Shown: in pieces, positions 22,605 through 34,236 of the stretch
How positions within the stretch are numbered: position 1 is the first letter of the stretch
Layout of the letters: each line of letters starts with the position of its first letter
Source: Pyronema omphalodes
Taxonomy: Eukaryota; Ascomycota; Pezizomycetes; Pezizales; Pyronemataceae
DNA: 64,000 nt
Reading direction: 5' to 3'
NCBI GenBank assembly: GCA_024516155.1
Contig: JAJJXM010000019.1
Location: 186,001 to 250,000, forward strand
Position numbers and translations under genes: made by a program
Notes under the pieces: model-generated
What the model saw: the letters and a program-made list of their open reading frames with translations, nothing else
The model's database searches: none
What the model was told of the DNA's origin: nothing

Positions 22605-25061
22605 TTACTCCTCAACCGGCACCAACCGTCCACGCACCTGCATTTCCCTAACCTTCCATCCCTCCGTACCTTCCTTCCTCAACTTTACAACCTCCTCAAC
22701 ACTCTGCTTGATCCTAGCCTTTGCAGTTTCCTCATTCCAGAACGTGAATTCATATCCAATATTTCTGGGCTTCTTATTATCCTTTAGTTCCTTCAAGGCA
22801 GTTAAGATCTGACCCTGAGAAGCATCAATAGTCTTCCTCTCTGCCTCTGCCTCCGCTTCCAAATCAAATATTTCCGCCTCAAAAAGAAGTCTATTAATCG
22901 CTTTCCAATTCTCCCATCTCAACTGGTCGATAGAATAACCAGTGATAGAAGAGCCCGGCTCCACGTCCGCAATAGCGTTAGCAGCAGCAGATACAGCACT
23001 TTTTTTGTAAGACGAAGAAGTTCCCGAGCCGCAAAGACGGGTGTAGATTTCCTTCAACTCCTCTTCCTGTTCGGGGGTTGCTTTTGCACCACGGGGGTTT
23101 TGGTCGGGGGTGATATTGAAGAGAGCCTCAGTATCCGTTTTCGTGAAGTCACCGATAGTTCCAGAAGAGAAGATTTGAGTCAGTGTGAGGACTTCCTTTT
23201 GAAGAGTCTCTTTGTCGATTGGTACGGGGGTTCGCTTATCAGGTTTACGTTCTCCACCGTTCTGAGTTGCTCTTAAGAAGGCGTTGCGGACACTGGAAAA
23301 CATGCTGGGTCCGAGCTCGTGTTTTAGGGATTCGATCTCACGCTGGAAATAGTCCTCCTTTCCACAGGAGATTGCGGCTCGGGAAAAGGCTTTGAAGTCC
23401 ATCAGATCCCAGCGACGGCGAGTGTCTCGTTGTGCCTGCTTCAACATCTCCCAGGAGCTCTCGAGAAGTTCGACGTCTTTCATGTCGGCTACGGCGTTGA
23501 GAAGGGTACGGTATGTCACCTCGTTGGGGGACAACCCGGCCTTCAAAAGCTCTTGGAAACCGGTGTGGACAAGATCGGGAAGCTTGAGTTTTCCTCCAAT
23601 GGAAATGACGGTATTGAAGGCTCCGTGTCGTAAAGGAACTCCCATGGAAGTGAAGGCTTGGATGAGGTTACGGATTGCCTCGAAGGTAGCCTGAAGGCGA
23701 GGCTCGTATGTAGGGTCACTTTTTGCCAATTGCGAGGGGAAGGAACCGAGAACAGCCCCAATCAAAGAGTTCAAATGAATGGGATCGGGAGTTCCACCAG
23801 CGGCGACCCAGGTGTAGACCAATCGCAACACGGCTCTAACATCCCCGGTCTTGAGCCAGACTTCCTTCATTAACGGAGTCAACACACTTGATCTAGGAGG
23901 TGTTCCTGCACGGCATGCGAGGAGGAAGACAATGTATGCTTCCCGGACAGGGCGCTCATAAACGAAAAGCTCGTAAATTCTCGGCGGTGTAAGGGTAGGG
24001 TAGAGACGGATACAGATGTCCAATGCTTCGTAGGCGGCGCGCCAGTTTCCGTGGAAAAGACGGGCGGTGATGATACCCTGGAGAAGCATGACTGGGACAC
24101 CTCTTCCTGAGGTCATGGCAACTGAAGGGACGACAGTGGTTGAGTACCTAGAAATTGCCTCTCCCCAGAGAAATTCAAGAGTAGCAAGGGGAGTTGCTTG
24201 GTACGCCAAACACTCAATCGCAGCTCCGTAAGTTCTCGCATCACAATAATTTTCGTCCTGCTGCTGAAGCCAAGACCAGTATTCCTCGAATTCCGAATAC
24301 TGTTCCATCTCCTTTAAACAAGAAATTAAATGCACCGCAGCAAGAGGATGTCCCGGAATTTTGTGAGCCTTGAAATCCTCAATCAGAGTCTTAATATGCG
24401 GTAACACATCTTCCTTGACTTGATCAACTCTGTATCTCGCATGTATCTGTCTTGCCAAATTTGAAATATCATCCGCGGTTAAAACTCCAAGCTCAGCAAG
24501 ATGTTTATAACTCTGCATAGCAGCAGGAATCTGAGTGGCCGTAACATCGCATCTGAAAACGAAAAGCTCCTGACTGAAAACGCTGTTCAATTCCGCAGGT
24601 GACAGCTGTGGTGCAATGGTGTCTGGTACAATCTTCCGCTTCACGGGTTCAGGCGCATTGTCACGCTGACGGCGGTCTTGCCAGCGGTCCCCAGAGCTGC
24701 GGTAATTGCGGTTCCCTCCTCTGTCTCCCCGGGGTGTGTAAGAACGTCGATCTCCTCCACTTTCTCCTACGTTGCTTCGGTCTCTTGGCTGGAACCTCTG
24801 TCCTCCATATCCTCCCCTGTTGCCTCCTCCATATCCTTCACTTCGGCCTCCACGGTTCTCTCTAGATTCCATAGGGCCATCGTTGCTTCTAGCCCAGCTG
24901 CCGGTAGAGTAAGTTGAGACACTTCGGGAAGTATTTCGTAGGGAGCATGCATAAAGACATAACGAGCTGATAGATCTTGGGGTTGAAGCGCCCATCGCCG
25001 GTATTGCTGCGGTTGCGTTGGTGTTGGTAGGTTGGATGATCACACGACAGTTGACAGCCAA
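22605..25061 (-). CDS. Mitochondrial PPR-like protein with RGG segment
   Basis: A single-exon protein of 818 residues. The start has a mitochondrial presequence character, rich in Ala, Ser, Arg and lacking acids; the internal Met at codon 23 (24995) gives an even more typical one (MGASTPRSISSLCLYACSLR). Residues about 65-130 are RGG/GGY-rich (GGRSEGYGGGNRGGYGG). The rest is helical with degenerate helical hairpins, including one recognisable PPR-type turn (LLKAGLSPNEVTYRTLLNAVADM), so it is probably an alpha-solenoid RNA-binding protein of mitochondria. The closest known types I can suggest are the fungal PPR proteins CIA84 (complex I assembly) and Rmd9 (mitochondrial mRNA stability), but I cannot decide between them. 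A long GTG (CAC) microsatellite lies about 70 bp upstream of the start. Confidence 0.7.
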   Translation of the reverse strand: MAVNCRVIIQPTNTNATAAIPAMGASTPRSISSLCLYACSLRNTSRSVSTYSTGSWARSNDGPMESRENRGGRSEGYGGGNRGGYGGQRFQPRDRSNVGESGGDRRSYTPRGDRGGNRNYRSSGDRWQDRRQRDNAPEPVKRKIVPDTIAPQLSPAELNSVFSQELFVFRCDVTATQIPAAMQSYKHLAELGVLTADDISNLARQIHARYRVDQVKEDVLPHIKTLIEDFKAHKIPGHPLAAVHLISCLKEMEQYSEFEEYWSWLQQQDENYCDARTYGAAIECLAYQATPLATLEFLWGEAISRYSTTVVPSVAMTSGRGVPVMLLQGIITARLFHGNWRAAYEALDICIRLYPTLTPPRIYELFVYERPVREAYIVFLLACRAGTPPRSSVLTPLMKEVWLKTGDVRAVLRLVYTWVAAGGTPDPIHLNSLIGAVLGSFPSQLAKSDPTYEPRLQATFEAIRNLIQAFTSMGVPLRHGAFNTVISIGGKLKLPDLVHTGFQELLKAGLSPNEVTYRTLLNAVADMKDVELLESSWEMLKQAQRDTRRRWDLMDFKAFSRAAISCGKEDYFQREIESLKHELGPSMFSSVRNAFLRATQNGGERKPDKRTPVPIDKETLQKEVLTLTQIFSSGTIGDFTKTDTEALFNITPDQNPRGAKATPEQEEELKEIYTRLCGSGTSSSYKKSAVSAAANAIADVEPGSSITGYSIDQLRWENWKAINRLLFEAEIFDLEAEAEAERKTIDASQGQILTALKELKDNKKPRNIGYEFTFWNEETAKARIKQSVEEVVKLRKEGTEGWKVREMQVRGRLVPVEE

Positions 25062-25117
25062 GCAGCAATCGTTTTTTTATTTGTGATTATGAGATTTTCT
25101 GGGTTTCTGAATGGCGA

Positions 25118-25155
25118 ATGACAGTGGTGGTGGTGGTGGTGGTGGTGGTGGTGAC
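25118..25155. repeat. GGT trinucleotide microsatellite
   Basis: About ten GTG/GGT units run between the start of the PPR-like gene and the next spacer; on the other strand it is a CAC tract that would lie in the leader of that gene. Confidence 0.8.
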
Positions 25156-27329
25156 GGTAGTCCACGGTTTCGCCGGTGAAGGTTTGCCAGTCGTTGTGTC
25201 GGCTGTGGTTTCTCCCTCGCGAAAGAAAAATATTCAGCCGCATTATCATACGTTACGCGCACCCTGTCGTATGTACACCCCGCGTTCTCTGCACATCACC
25301 CACCCTCCCTCCCTTACATACGATTACAATTACACCTCCACCACGGTGCCCCCGCGGCGCACACAGCAGTCCACCTGAAACCTGAATACCCCTCATCTGC
25401 CCCCACCTTTTCACAGCATTCCGCGACAACATGAGCACCCCGCCTCTTTGACAGCCGTGGTGGTGTTTGCCGTGGGGTTCCGACACGCGATGATACACGA
25501 TCTCCCGAGCCTACAAACCAGAGAAACGAAGTCACGAACTATTACGATGAAAAAGAAAAACTACCGGATAAATTACAGTATGACAGACGACAGTCGGCGT
25601 GACATCTGATGCCTGAAGCTACATATGAAAGAAATTTGACAGGCAGAAAAGAAAAGTGATTGAAAATGGTCATTGGAACAAAGCGAAGAGAGACCCGTGT
25701 CACCTTCCGCTAGCTCTCAGCTCAGTCGAAACACGAAGCACGAAGCATCAAGCATGAAGCACTGCCACTTTCACTTTCACTTTCACTTCCCATTGGGTCC
25801 GATGACAAGCCGAATCGAGAGAGTTCTAGACATACCCGAAGACAGGCAAACAAAGCTGTGACACCCTGAACCCGGAATTGGGGAATTGACTTGAAATAGG
25901 ATATGGTGCTATGTAACCATCCGATGGGATAGAATCCAGCTACCTCGACTCTAACAACCACCACCTGTCAAGTTTCCAATAGCCGTGGAAAAATAAAAAT
26001 TGACATCATAGTGTTACACATATGTTTTGAATTCGACGGCGATTTTCGCAGTTGGTGTAATTTGTGTAACTCGGGCAACTTGTGCAACCCGTACAACCCG
26101 TGCAACTCCACAAAAGCGTCTAGATCAAAAGCAATCCAATAACAACCACCATACAGCACATCACAGCACAGCACAGCGCAACCATCCCTCACAAAATCAA
26201 TCAAATCAAAAATAAATGAAATATAAAAAAATAAAAAACAAAAAACTTGATATGTAATCATAATTAACCGATATCCGATATCTAAAGTTTCCTCGCATAC
26301 ACATATGGCGCACATCCGATATCTAAAGTTTCCGAACCGGACGGCGGCGACGGGTCGGCATGTTTTTTTCTTTTCTGCACTGTCAACATTTTATAAAACG
26401 TGACTTGAGATCGTGTTGGGTTGGGTTTAAGATTAGCGAAATGCGTGATTTGATTTGTTATCCATATCTATGGCCATGTAGAAAATACTACAAGATGTCA
26501 TTTGTATGCCACCTTACTCATTTATATTTATCGGGGAAGTCGGATTATGGATTATGGATTATGGATGTCAGATGTATCCCGTATGTAATCCGTACCCGGC
26601 TGGGGTACATAAAATAACAATATGTCTTACAAAACATATCATAAGTATACATAACTTCAAATAAAAGTTTCTCGAAGGAAAAAAAATAATGAATAGAATA
26701 TTATTTACTCATCGCTCCATATCTATTGAAAGAGATCAATCGTCAATTGACATTTCTTATTTATCCCATATCGCCCATCATATAAAGATTGGTACCTGAC
26801 TGAAAAGAGTCTCGCGAACGATACAACAGAGCTCCGGGCTCTCTGTACCCTTGTGTCCGAGTGACTATACTGCACAGCCCACAGTATTCCTCCCTTCGCC
26901 TTCTCTTGGCTATATTATATCATGGCATATAGGATATCATAGCATATCATAGCATATCATAGCATATACAATGGCATATACAATAGCATCTTTAGGCCCC
27001 TACATAACATTACCCCCCGACATCATGCACCCATAAGTCGGCGACAGAGAGAGTCGGCGACAGTAAACCAACCATAAGGAGAACCCCGGATCGGAACGCC
27101 GCGGCTTTTTCATGAAGCACCAACTCCAAGTTCCAACAAGCAACGGAGGCCTTCCGCGTCGGCGTTTCGCGGACGCCCAGCCGCCAGTGTGTGTTACCGT
27201 GCCCCAAATTTTTGTGCCTGTACATAGTCCAGTCTTGTCCTGAATTATACCCAGCGTTACCGTTTTCCGGTAGTTTGGTTTTCGGATTGGTTTTTGGGCT
27301 GTGGTTTTATGGCGCACCATATGCCGCAC

Positions 27330-27362
27330 GCTGATGCTGATGCTGATGCTGATGCTGATGCT
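27330..27362. repeat. GATGCT microsatellite with nearby inverted copy
   Basis: GATGCT repeats about five times here; GGCATCAGCATCAGCATGG at 27432-27450 is its inverted partner, so the two can pair across a loop of about 70 nt. Confidence 0.75.
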
Positions 27363-30028
27363 GCAGATATGGTGCTGGCTGCTGGTTCCGTAAAAGGGTT
27401 ACATTGCAAGAGAGGTGGAGTTTTCAAAATCGGCATCAGCATCAGCATGGAAGTTATAGGCGAGACGAAGGCGAAGTTGATGGCAATGGCCACTAAGAAG
27501 TTGTCTGTCATAAGAAATCGGGGTGCATACATAATAACATTCCAACAGTCTCATCTAAGCATTACATTTGGGTTTTTACTATTTTTAAACAGCGAGTTGT
27601 TTTTTGCGAATTTTGCGAATTTTTGCCGAGGCGTGTCGAGGACTGCGGTGGTGATTGGTGATCGGGATGAAGGGGATGAAAAGAAGAGCTTCTTGGCGGT
27701 TTATTGTGCTTTTGTTTTTGTTTTTTGTTTTCTGGGGAACTGGGTGAGAGAATGCTATACTGCTATGTTGTACCTGGGTGTCTTTATTAAACTTAGACTG
27801 GCTTCAATGAATCTGCTTTGTTCTAAGGATGAGGTTACGTTGACTGCGTTGTATTGTGTTGTGTTAAAAGTATCGGGTATGCTATTGCCTATAGGCACCA
27901 TAAACAACTGTAAGGTATATTTCTTACTTCACTTTATTCTTTATTCCTTATTCTTTATTCTATTCTTTTCATCGCTTTATATCGTAGGGGTGTATCAACT
28001 GTCTTGATAATCCTCATTTGATTCTCACAGCGAAGATCTTGGGTATATGGTGCGATACCCTACGATACTAAACATGCAGTTTTTATGTACAGTGTGTATG
28101 CAAGATATAGTATCGCATCATAAGCCACCTGTCAACCATCAAGCATCAAGCATCGTCGACACACAGCCAAAAAGGAACCTAGATACAGTAAAGTATGTAT
28201 AAAGAATAGGCATACCTAACCGTTCCAGTATACCGTTCATATACCTATACCCGCTGCAGGGTGACGGGATGATCGTCAACGCTAGGTATCTATCTGCCTA
28301 TGTCTATCCATCTATCTACAGCTCCGGCTCCTTAAGCGGGTTTTACCATTGGAGTGGTAATTTCTGTCGGTGAGAGGATAGGAGGGTCGATATGTACAGT
28401 AGGTTAATATGTATGTAGGTTGATATGGGGCTGTAGGTCGATATGTATGTAGGCTGACCTGTAAATATTATACATACGTAGTTCTGTTACATGTACCCTA
28501 GTATACAACCGAGCACAGACAATTTTCTCTTTCGGTGGCTGCGTCTTTTTTGTTATAGAGTTTTTTTTGAAAGGGATATGATTATCCTACAATATGGTTC
28601 TCTGTGTCGGTGAATACTTCACATATTACCGGAAGTTTATTGCTAATTTCCCCTACGTAGATAGATAGGGTTTTGTTGTGGAGATTTTGGTGTTGAGGTA
28701 CATACTTATACCTACGAAAAAGATCTACAAACTTGAAACTCGTCTGTAAGATGTGTAAAGTATAGCTTCAGCCCTAGAAGTGGCTGTGGCTGTGGTTGTG
28801 GTATGGTGGGGGTAGTGGAACCGCCATTCCGATGTTCATCGTTCATCGTCTATCGTTCATTGACTAGGCTATCTTTATCTATTTTTCTTTTTTCTTTCTT
28901 GAACCAGTTTTTGCTCGATTCTTGAAGGGGCTTGAAAGGGTTTGATGCTTCGTGGGTTGATGCCGAGAGTCTTGGGGGACGCGTGTTGATGAAACCTTAT
29001 GCGCGTACTCATGGGAAACTTAATTCAAATTACCGCTGGATGTACGTATGTAGGCAAACGGATGAATGAGATAGGGTTTCTAGAGGTTCTGGAGGAACGG
29101 AATATCGAATACTCCCCTTGGCACGAAAACAAGTCAGGCACAAGACATAGGATGATAGGTGAGTGATAACCCATCGAAATGTTCCAGGCTTTTAGTTTCA
29201 CATGCTGATCGACTGGCTGTATGGCTGGCCAAATTCTACAACAAGTTCTCAGACACTTTTCCATGTGCGTACGTAAATTATGCCCATCTACCGAAACTTG
29301 CAGCTGTCAAACGTGACTGTACATAGGAAGTGACATGGCAAGCCGCATTTCAGAATCGAACGAATTACATACGTAGAGAAAAGTAAGAACCCGCCATTAT
29401 GGTTTATCACTCTAACTACAGTAGTCTTCCCCACATATCGCACTGCAATTTTGAACCGTCTAGGCCGCGTAAGCAAAGCACGATGAAGATGGACAGGATG
29501 TTGCGGGTAACAACACATCCGCCCTATAAACAAAGTAATGAAGCTATGTACCATCTATTTGTATTTGCCAGCAGCCGTGTTCGCATCTGCACTAACTGGG
29601 TATAATGTTCCGGGGTTTGACTTGTCTCGTTTTCATCTATTCATCCCAGAGGACGACACTGTATTGTTGATATCAGATTAGCTCAGATCATTCACGAGTC
29701 AAGTCATCAAGTTTTCCTACCCTATAGCCGCTGTTGGTTCGAAAAATGGAAATGAAATTAGAGCAAATCAGGTTCAGATTTGAGATAGATTAAACCCAGC
29801 TGGCTGGTATCAGCTGGGTATGGAGAGATATCGCATAGATGATGGATCCAGTGGATGAAATTACATATAGGTGTAAAGCATTGCAGAGATGTAGATAAAT
29901 GAAAGCGTGTAAATTGCACGAGACCCAGGAAATGCAGGGAGGGAGGGTGACAGCATCATCACATTCACAGCGATAAAAACAAACAAAATCACATCAGAAA
30001 ATCAGCATGAAATCAATACAAATGGTAT

Positions 30029-30131
30029 CAGCAAATCAACTATGTACCAGCAAATCAACTATGTACCAGAAAATCAACTATGTACCAGAAAATCAACTAT
30101 GTACCAGAAAATCAACTATGTACCAGAAAAT
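30029..30131. repeat. 19-bp tandem repeat, about 5 copies
   Basis: The unit AAATCAACTATGTACCAGA is repeated about five times, with the first copy slightly diverged (CAGC for CAGA), and then grades into AAAATCAACCCAAAATCAC repeats to about 30185. It sits about 1 kb before the trk1 start. Confidence 0.85.
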
Positions 30132-31100
30132 CAACCCAAAATCACATCAGAAAATCAACCCAAAATCACTTCCCAAAATCACTTCAGCCAATCCAATCCA
30201 AAAATTCAAACGCCCCGCCGCCGCCCGGAGTCACCGCCGCTCCACTCGCCATTGGCGTGCGGGAATAATTATCGCTCATCCTCGCCCCACGTCCCTTGCT
30301 CGCGAAAAAGCTTGTTCCCCGGCCTTTCTCCCCGCCCAAACTATTCTCGACTTGCTCTACGCAAAATATCCGGTCCGGTCTTCTTTTGGTCACCGCCCAT
30401 CAGCGAGCCCACGGCGGTTTCGGAAGCTGAATGGTTGCACCGCGTCGACTCAGGCGTTGGGGTAAATCAAGCCAGTTCCCTGATCCCTGTCGCCGCAGTG
30501 CCACACGTGCAGGGATTTCCATCAAAGAACCATTATCCCAGCCCAAGCTAACAGATACATATCAAAAGATCCGCCCACGACCCAGCCCTCCATCGCGACC
30601 CGCCATCTTCCACCAAGCCAGGGCACCCAGAATCACCCAGAGAGCACGACGAGAACACTAATCAATCCGAAAAAAGTCTTTGAAAGACAAACAAACAATC
30701 CTCCTTCGTCCAACCCAATTTCTGTCTCCATCCTCCATCACGCGCCGTCTCAGAGGCCTCAAATACCTATTCTTTTCCTTCACAGCCGATCCGATACAAC
30801 CTGCAATTGAAATCGTCATGGTTGGTCAAAGCAAGCTGTGATAACTTTTATCTGGTCGCCCCTCCTCGAAGCACCGCACGAGGTCATCCACCACCAATTA
30901 TCCTGGAATAAACTCAGCCCCGCCGATCTTTGGGATATATTTAAGCCGAATCTCCTTTCCATACAGAAACTTCAATCGCCATCTCTTACTCCCTGACAAC
31001 AGTGCGTCACTGCGCTTCTATCGGTTGCCGCGTGGTGTGACCCCCACAACAAGACTTCTTTCCCAAGTGATTAGTTGCGGAGCAACTCTAATTCAACAAA

Positions 31101-33969
31101 ATGGAACAAAATGGGCTTGGTGAACGGCTCAGGAGGCCATATCACTTTAACTTTATTACACTTCATTGTAAGAATGCCATTGCGATGCCGCCGTTGCAAT
31201 ACCGGTTTCCTGGTTTCCTATCTTCTTTTTTTTTTTCTTTTTCCAATCACTAATCATTGTTTACAAACAGATATGTACGTTATTGGAATGGCTTTAGTGG
31301 GCTCACTCATCATTTGGGCGGGCCAAAATATGCCTTTCATTGATGCCCTATTCTTTGCAAGTGGATCTTGCACACAGTCGGGTTTAAATACGTTGGTAAC
31401 CAATAGCCGGTAAATCGGGAGAATAATAACTAATCGTAGTTACAGTATAGATGTGAACCAGATTAAAATCTATCAGCAGGTGATGATTTGGTTTTTGCCT
31501 TTTGTTACCACACCAATTTTTATTAATACTGTTGTCGTCTACATCCGTCTTTATTGGTTCGAAAAGCGGTTCAAAAACGTTGGTTGGTAAACCCGAAACT
31601 ATTGGCGGAACCTTAATTTTAACAAACCATAGTTTCCTTATCTCGTCAGCCGTCTAAGGCACGGACCATGTCACAGGGAGTAAAACAAGATGGTAATAGT
31701 GCGCTTGAACAAGGTGTTGGAGGACGAAACATCCGAGTGCTACATCGGGATCCTGTCGTACCCGAATCTTCAGCAATTGAGAATAATGATAGTGGATTAA
31801 TCTCGCCTATGACCGGAACGGCACCTAGCAGCATCCGTGGGGCCGAATCAGAAAAAATGTCAGAGTCAGAAAAGTCCTCATCAACCATGACCGAGCCAAT
31901 GTCGAATACATTCATCCAACCTGGAGCTGAGGGGTAAGCGATATGTATTGTGTTCTGGCCCAACTCCGATGCTGACATAAACGTCACAGTGGCAGCAGTG
32001 TGGCAAGCCCCCCGCCAACACGAGGAAGTAACCTTCAGTTTGAATTACCGATTCCCCGAGACAATACCGCCAATCCATCCGGTGCGCCAACTAATACACA
32101 CATTGCATTCTTGGAAAATCAAAAGGCTCCCAACAGGGGTAAAGCCCTGCGCATTCCCGGTCCGCGAGAATTTGAACAAGGTAAAATTCGGCAAGAATTC
32201 CACATTCCGGCTCGGCACCGCTAACAAAACCAGGTGGACGAGCTACGGAGGTTGATGATGATGATACATACACTCTTCACCCTGCTAGAACGGCAGATGA
32301 GCAGGTTGCTGGGCCATTCCGGTCGCACAGTTTTGCCCAGGCAGCCACCAACGCCTCCAGCTTCGTTCGTCGTCGCACTACCTTGGCGAATATCGTTCCT
32401 CCGGTGGCTTCCGTATTGTCTAATGCCATGTCGCCTGGTACTGCCATTTACCGTAAATCATCTATCCGCAATATGCTGCCAAGGAAACCGACTTTGGAAA
32501 CTCAAAATGCGCCTTATTTGTCATACCAACCCACCATTGCCCGTAATTCGCAGTTTGTGGATCTTACAGACGAGCAACGTGATGAGCTAGGTGGTATTGA
32601 GTACCGTTCCTTGAAATTGCTCGGAAAAATTCTCTTGGGTATGTGTAACCCTGTGGAACGCCGAGGCGTATCCAAGACTTGCACGACATGAACAAGACCT
32701 AATCTGTGCCCTAAATAGGCTATTACATTCTCTTCCACCTCTTCGGTATTATTGGTTTCATCGGATGGATCTACAGAGCCAACCCTCAACACATTAATTA
32801 CCTCAAGAGTCTCGGTGTCTCCCCCGCATGGTGGGCCATCTTCACCGCCGAGACTACCTTTAACGATGTTGGATTCACAGTTACACCTGATTCTATGATT
32901 TCCTTCCAAAAGGAAGTTTGGGTTCTGCTTCTCGGTACTTTCTTAATCATTATCGGTAACACGGGTTTCCCCTGTATGCTCCGTTTCATCATCTGGGTCA
33001 TGTTCAAGCTTGCTCCTAAGGAATCTCGCATTAGAGAACCTTTGAACTTTCTTTTGGACCACCCCCGTCGATGCTTTACCTTATTATTCCCTCCACGCGA
33101 AACCTGGATTTTGTTTTGGGTTCTGGTGTTGTTGAACGGAGCCGATGTCATTCTATTCATCGTCCTTGATCTCAAGGATCCAGATGTTCAACACATCGAA
33201 GTTGGCTACCGTATCGTAGCTGCACTTTTCCAAGCCGCCTCCACCCGTACCGCCGGTACCTCCGTAATTCCCATTGCGGATGTGCATCCAGCAGTACAAG
33301 TCTCTTACATGATCATGATGTACATTTCCGTTTTCCCTATTGCTATTTCCGTTCGCAAGACCAACGTCTACGAAGAGAAATCACTTGGTTTGTATGGAGG
33401 GGAGGAAGAAGTGGATGATGGAACTAGTAGTTCCTATGTTGGAATACATTTCCGCAAACAGCTGTCCTTCGATATGTGGTATATCTTTTTAGGCCTCTTT
33501 ATTATCACTATAGCGGAAGGAGGCCATATTGAGAACACCACCGAATATGTAAGTTGTCGAGCGAGCCTTATAATTGATTCCTGGGGATGCTAACTTGCAA
33601 TAGACATTCACCACTTTCTCCTGTCTATTCGAAGTTATCTCCGCCTACGGAACCGTCGGACTTTCCCTGGGATACCCTAATTTCAATCCCTCCTTCTCCG
33701 GTCGTTTCTCTACAGTCGGTAAACTCGTTATCATAGCAATGCAAATCCGTGGACGTCACCGTGGACTTCCTTACGAGCTCGACCGCGCCGTTTTACTACC
33801 CAAAGAACAACGCGATGCCGAACTTACCTCTATTCGCCGCCGTAGCAGCAACATTTCTCAATCTAGATCTAGTGTCGCGGCCACGGGTTCAGCTGCGGCA
33901 CCACTGCCAGACTTTCCGGCGGGGTTGACGTCAAGAAGAGTTCCCAGTCAGGCCATTGAAGATGAGTAG
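31101..33969 (+). CDS. trk1: Trk-family potassium transporter
   Basis: High-affinity K+ uptake in the plasma membrane. Eight exons fit: 31101-31167, 31271-31391, 31446-31582, 31990-32180 after exon 4 (31633-31933), 32234-32638, 32719-33548 and 33604-33969, for 805 residues. The start ATG at 31101 gives MEQNGLGERLRRP, then the family's FNFITLHY. Four P-loops with the filter glycine are visible: SGLNT (59-63), TFNDVGFT (about 454-461), STRTAGTS (about 582-589) and AYGTVGLS (about 698-705). The long cytosolic loop (about 110-400) ends with the typical PYLSYQPTIARNSQFVDL. Introns 2 and 3 use GTTGGT donors, the only placement that keeps the frame and the conserved sequence. Fungal Trk proteins are often longer; here a TAG at 33967-33969 is followed in the same frame by 88 more codons (see next entry). 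Confidence 0.9.
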
Positions 33970-34236
33970 GATGATTCTCCACAAGCCGAAAGGGATTGGA
34001 ACTTGATTCAAAAAAGTATTAAGGATGAGAGGGAGAAAAGGGAGAGGGAAGAGAGGGAAAAGGAGAATGAGGGGATAGAATTGAGGGAGATAAGGTTAGA
34101 GAGGAGGGACATTTCCCCGGCTGTATCGCCGAGAGTTCTAGAGCTCGCGGGAAGGGGGAGAGCTATTGCTGGACCGAGTTCAAGTGGTTATAGTAGTAGG
34201 GGCAGAGGAAGACCAAGAGGTGGAAGGACGTGGTGA
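33970..34236 (+). other. In-frame extension of trk1 beyond its TAG
   Basis: Directly after the TAG at 33967-33969 the trk1 frame stays open for 88 codons up to a TGA at 34234-34236. The extension has coding-like composition: QAERDWNLIQKSIKDERE, a charged helical stretch, LREIRLERRDISPAVSPRVLEL, and an Arg/Gly-rich end (SSRGRGRPRGGRTW). Either a C-to-T change has recently truncated the transporter, or the stop is read through, or the read is wrong. Confidence 0.5.

Larger units (their letters stand above)
25262..31100. other. Gene-free spacer, 25.3-31.1 kb
   Basis: A spacer of almost 6 kb. I reject the longest open stretch (27294-28007, 237 codons) because it begins in a GATGCT microsatellite and has no domain character. 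Other contents: TATCATAGCA-type 10-bp repeats at about 26925-26970, the GATGCT array with an inverted partner at 27431-27450, ATGTATGTAGG-type degenerate repeats at 28380-28460, and a 19-bp tandem array at 30029-30131. From about 30.2 kb the sequence becomes GC-richer and is probably the long promoter and leader of trk1. Confidence 0.5.

Noticed and set aside
27294..28007. 237-codon plus-strand frame
   Set aside because: Begins in a GATGCT microsatellite, has no recognisable domain and a composition like the surrounding AT-rich spacer; hydrophobic stretches come from T-rich DNA.
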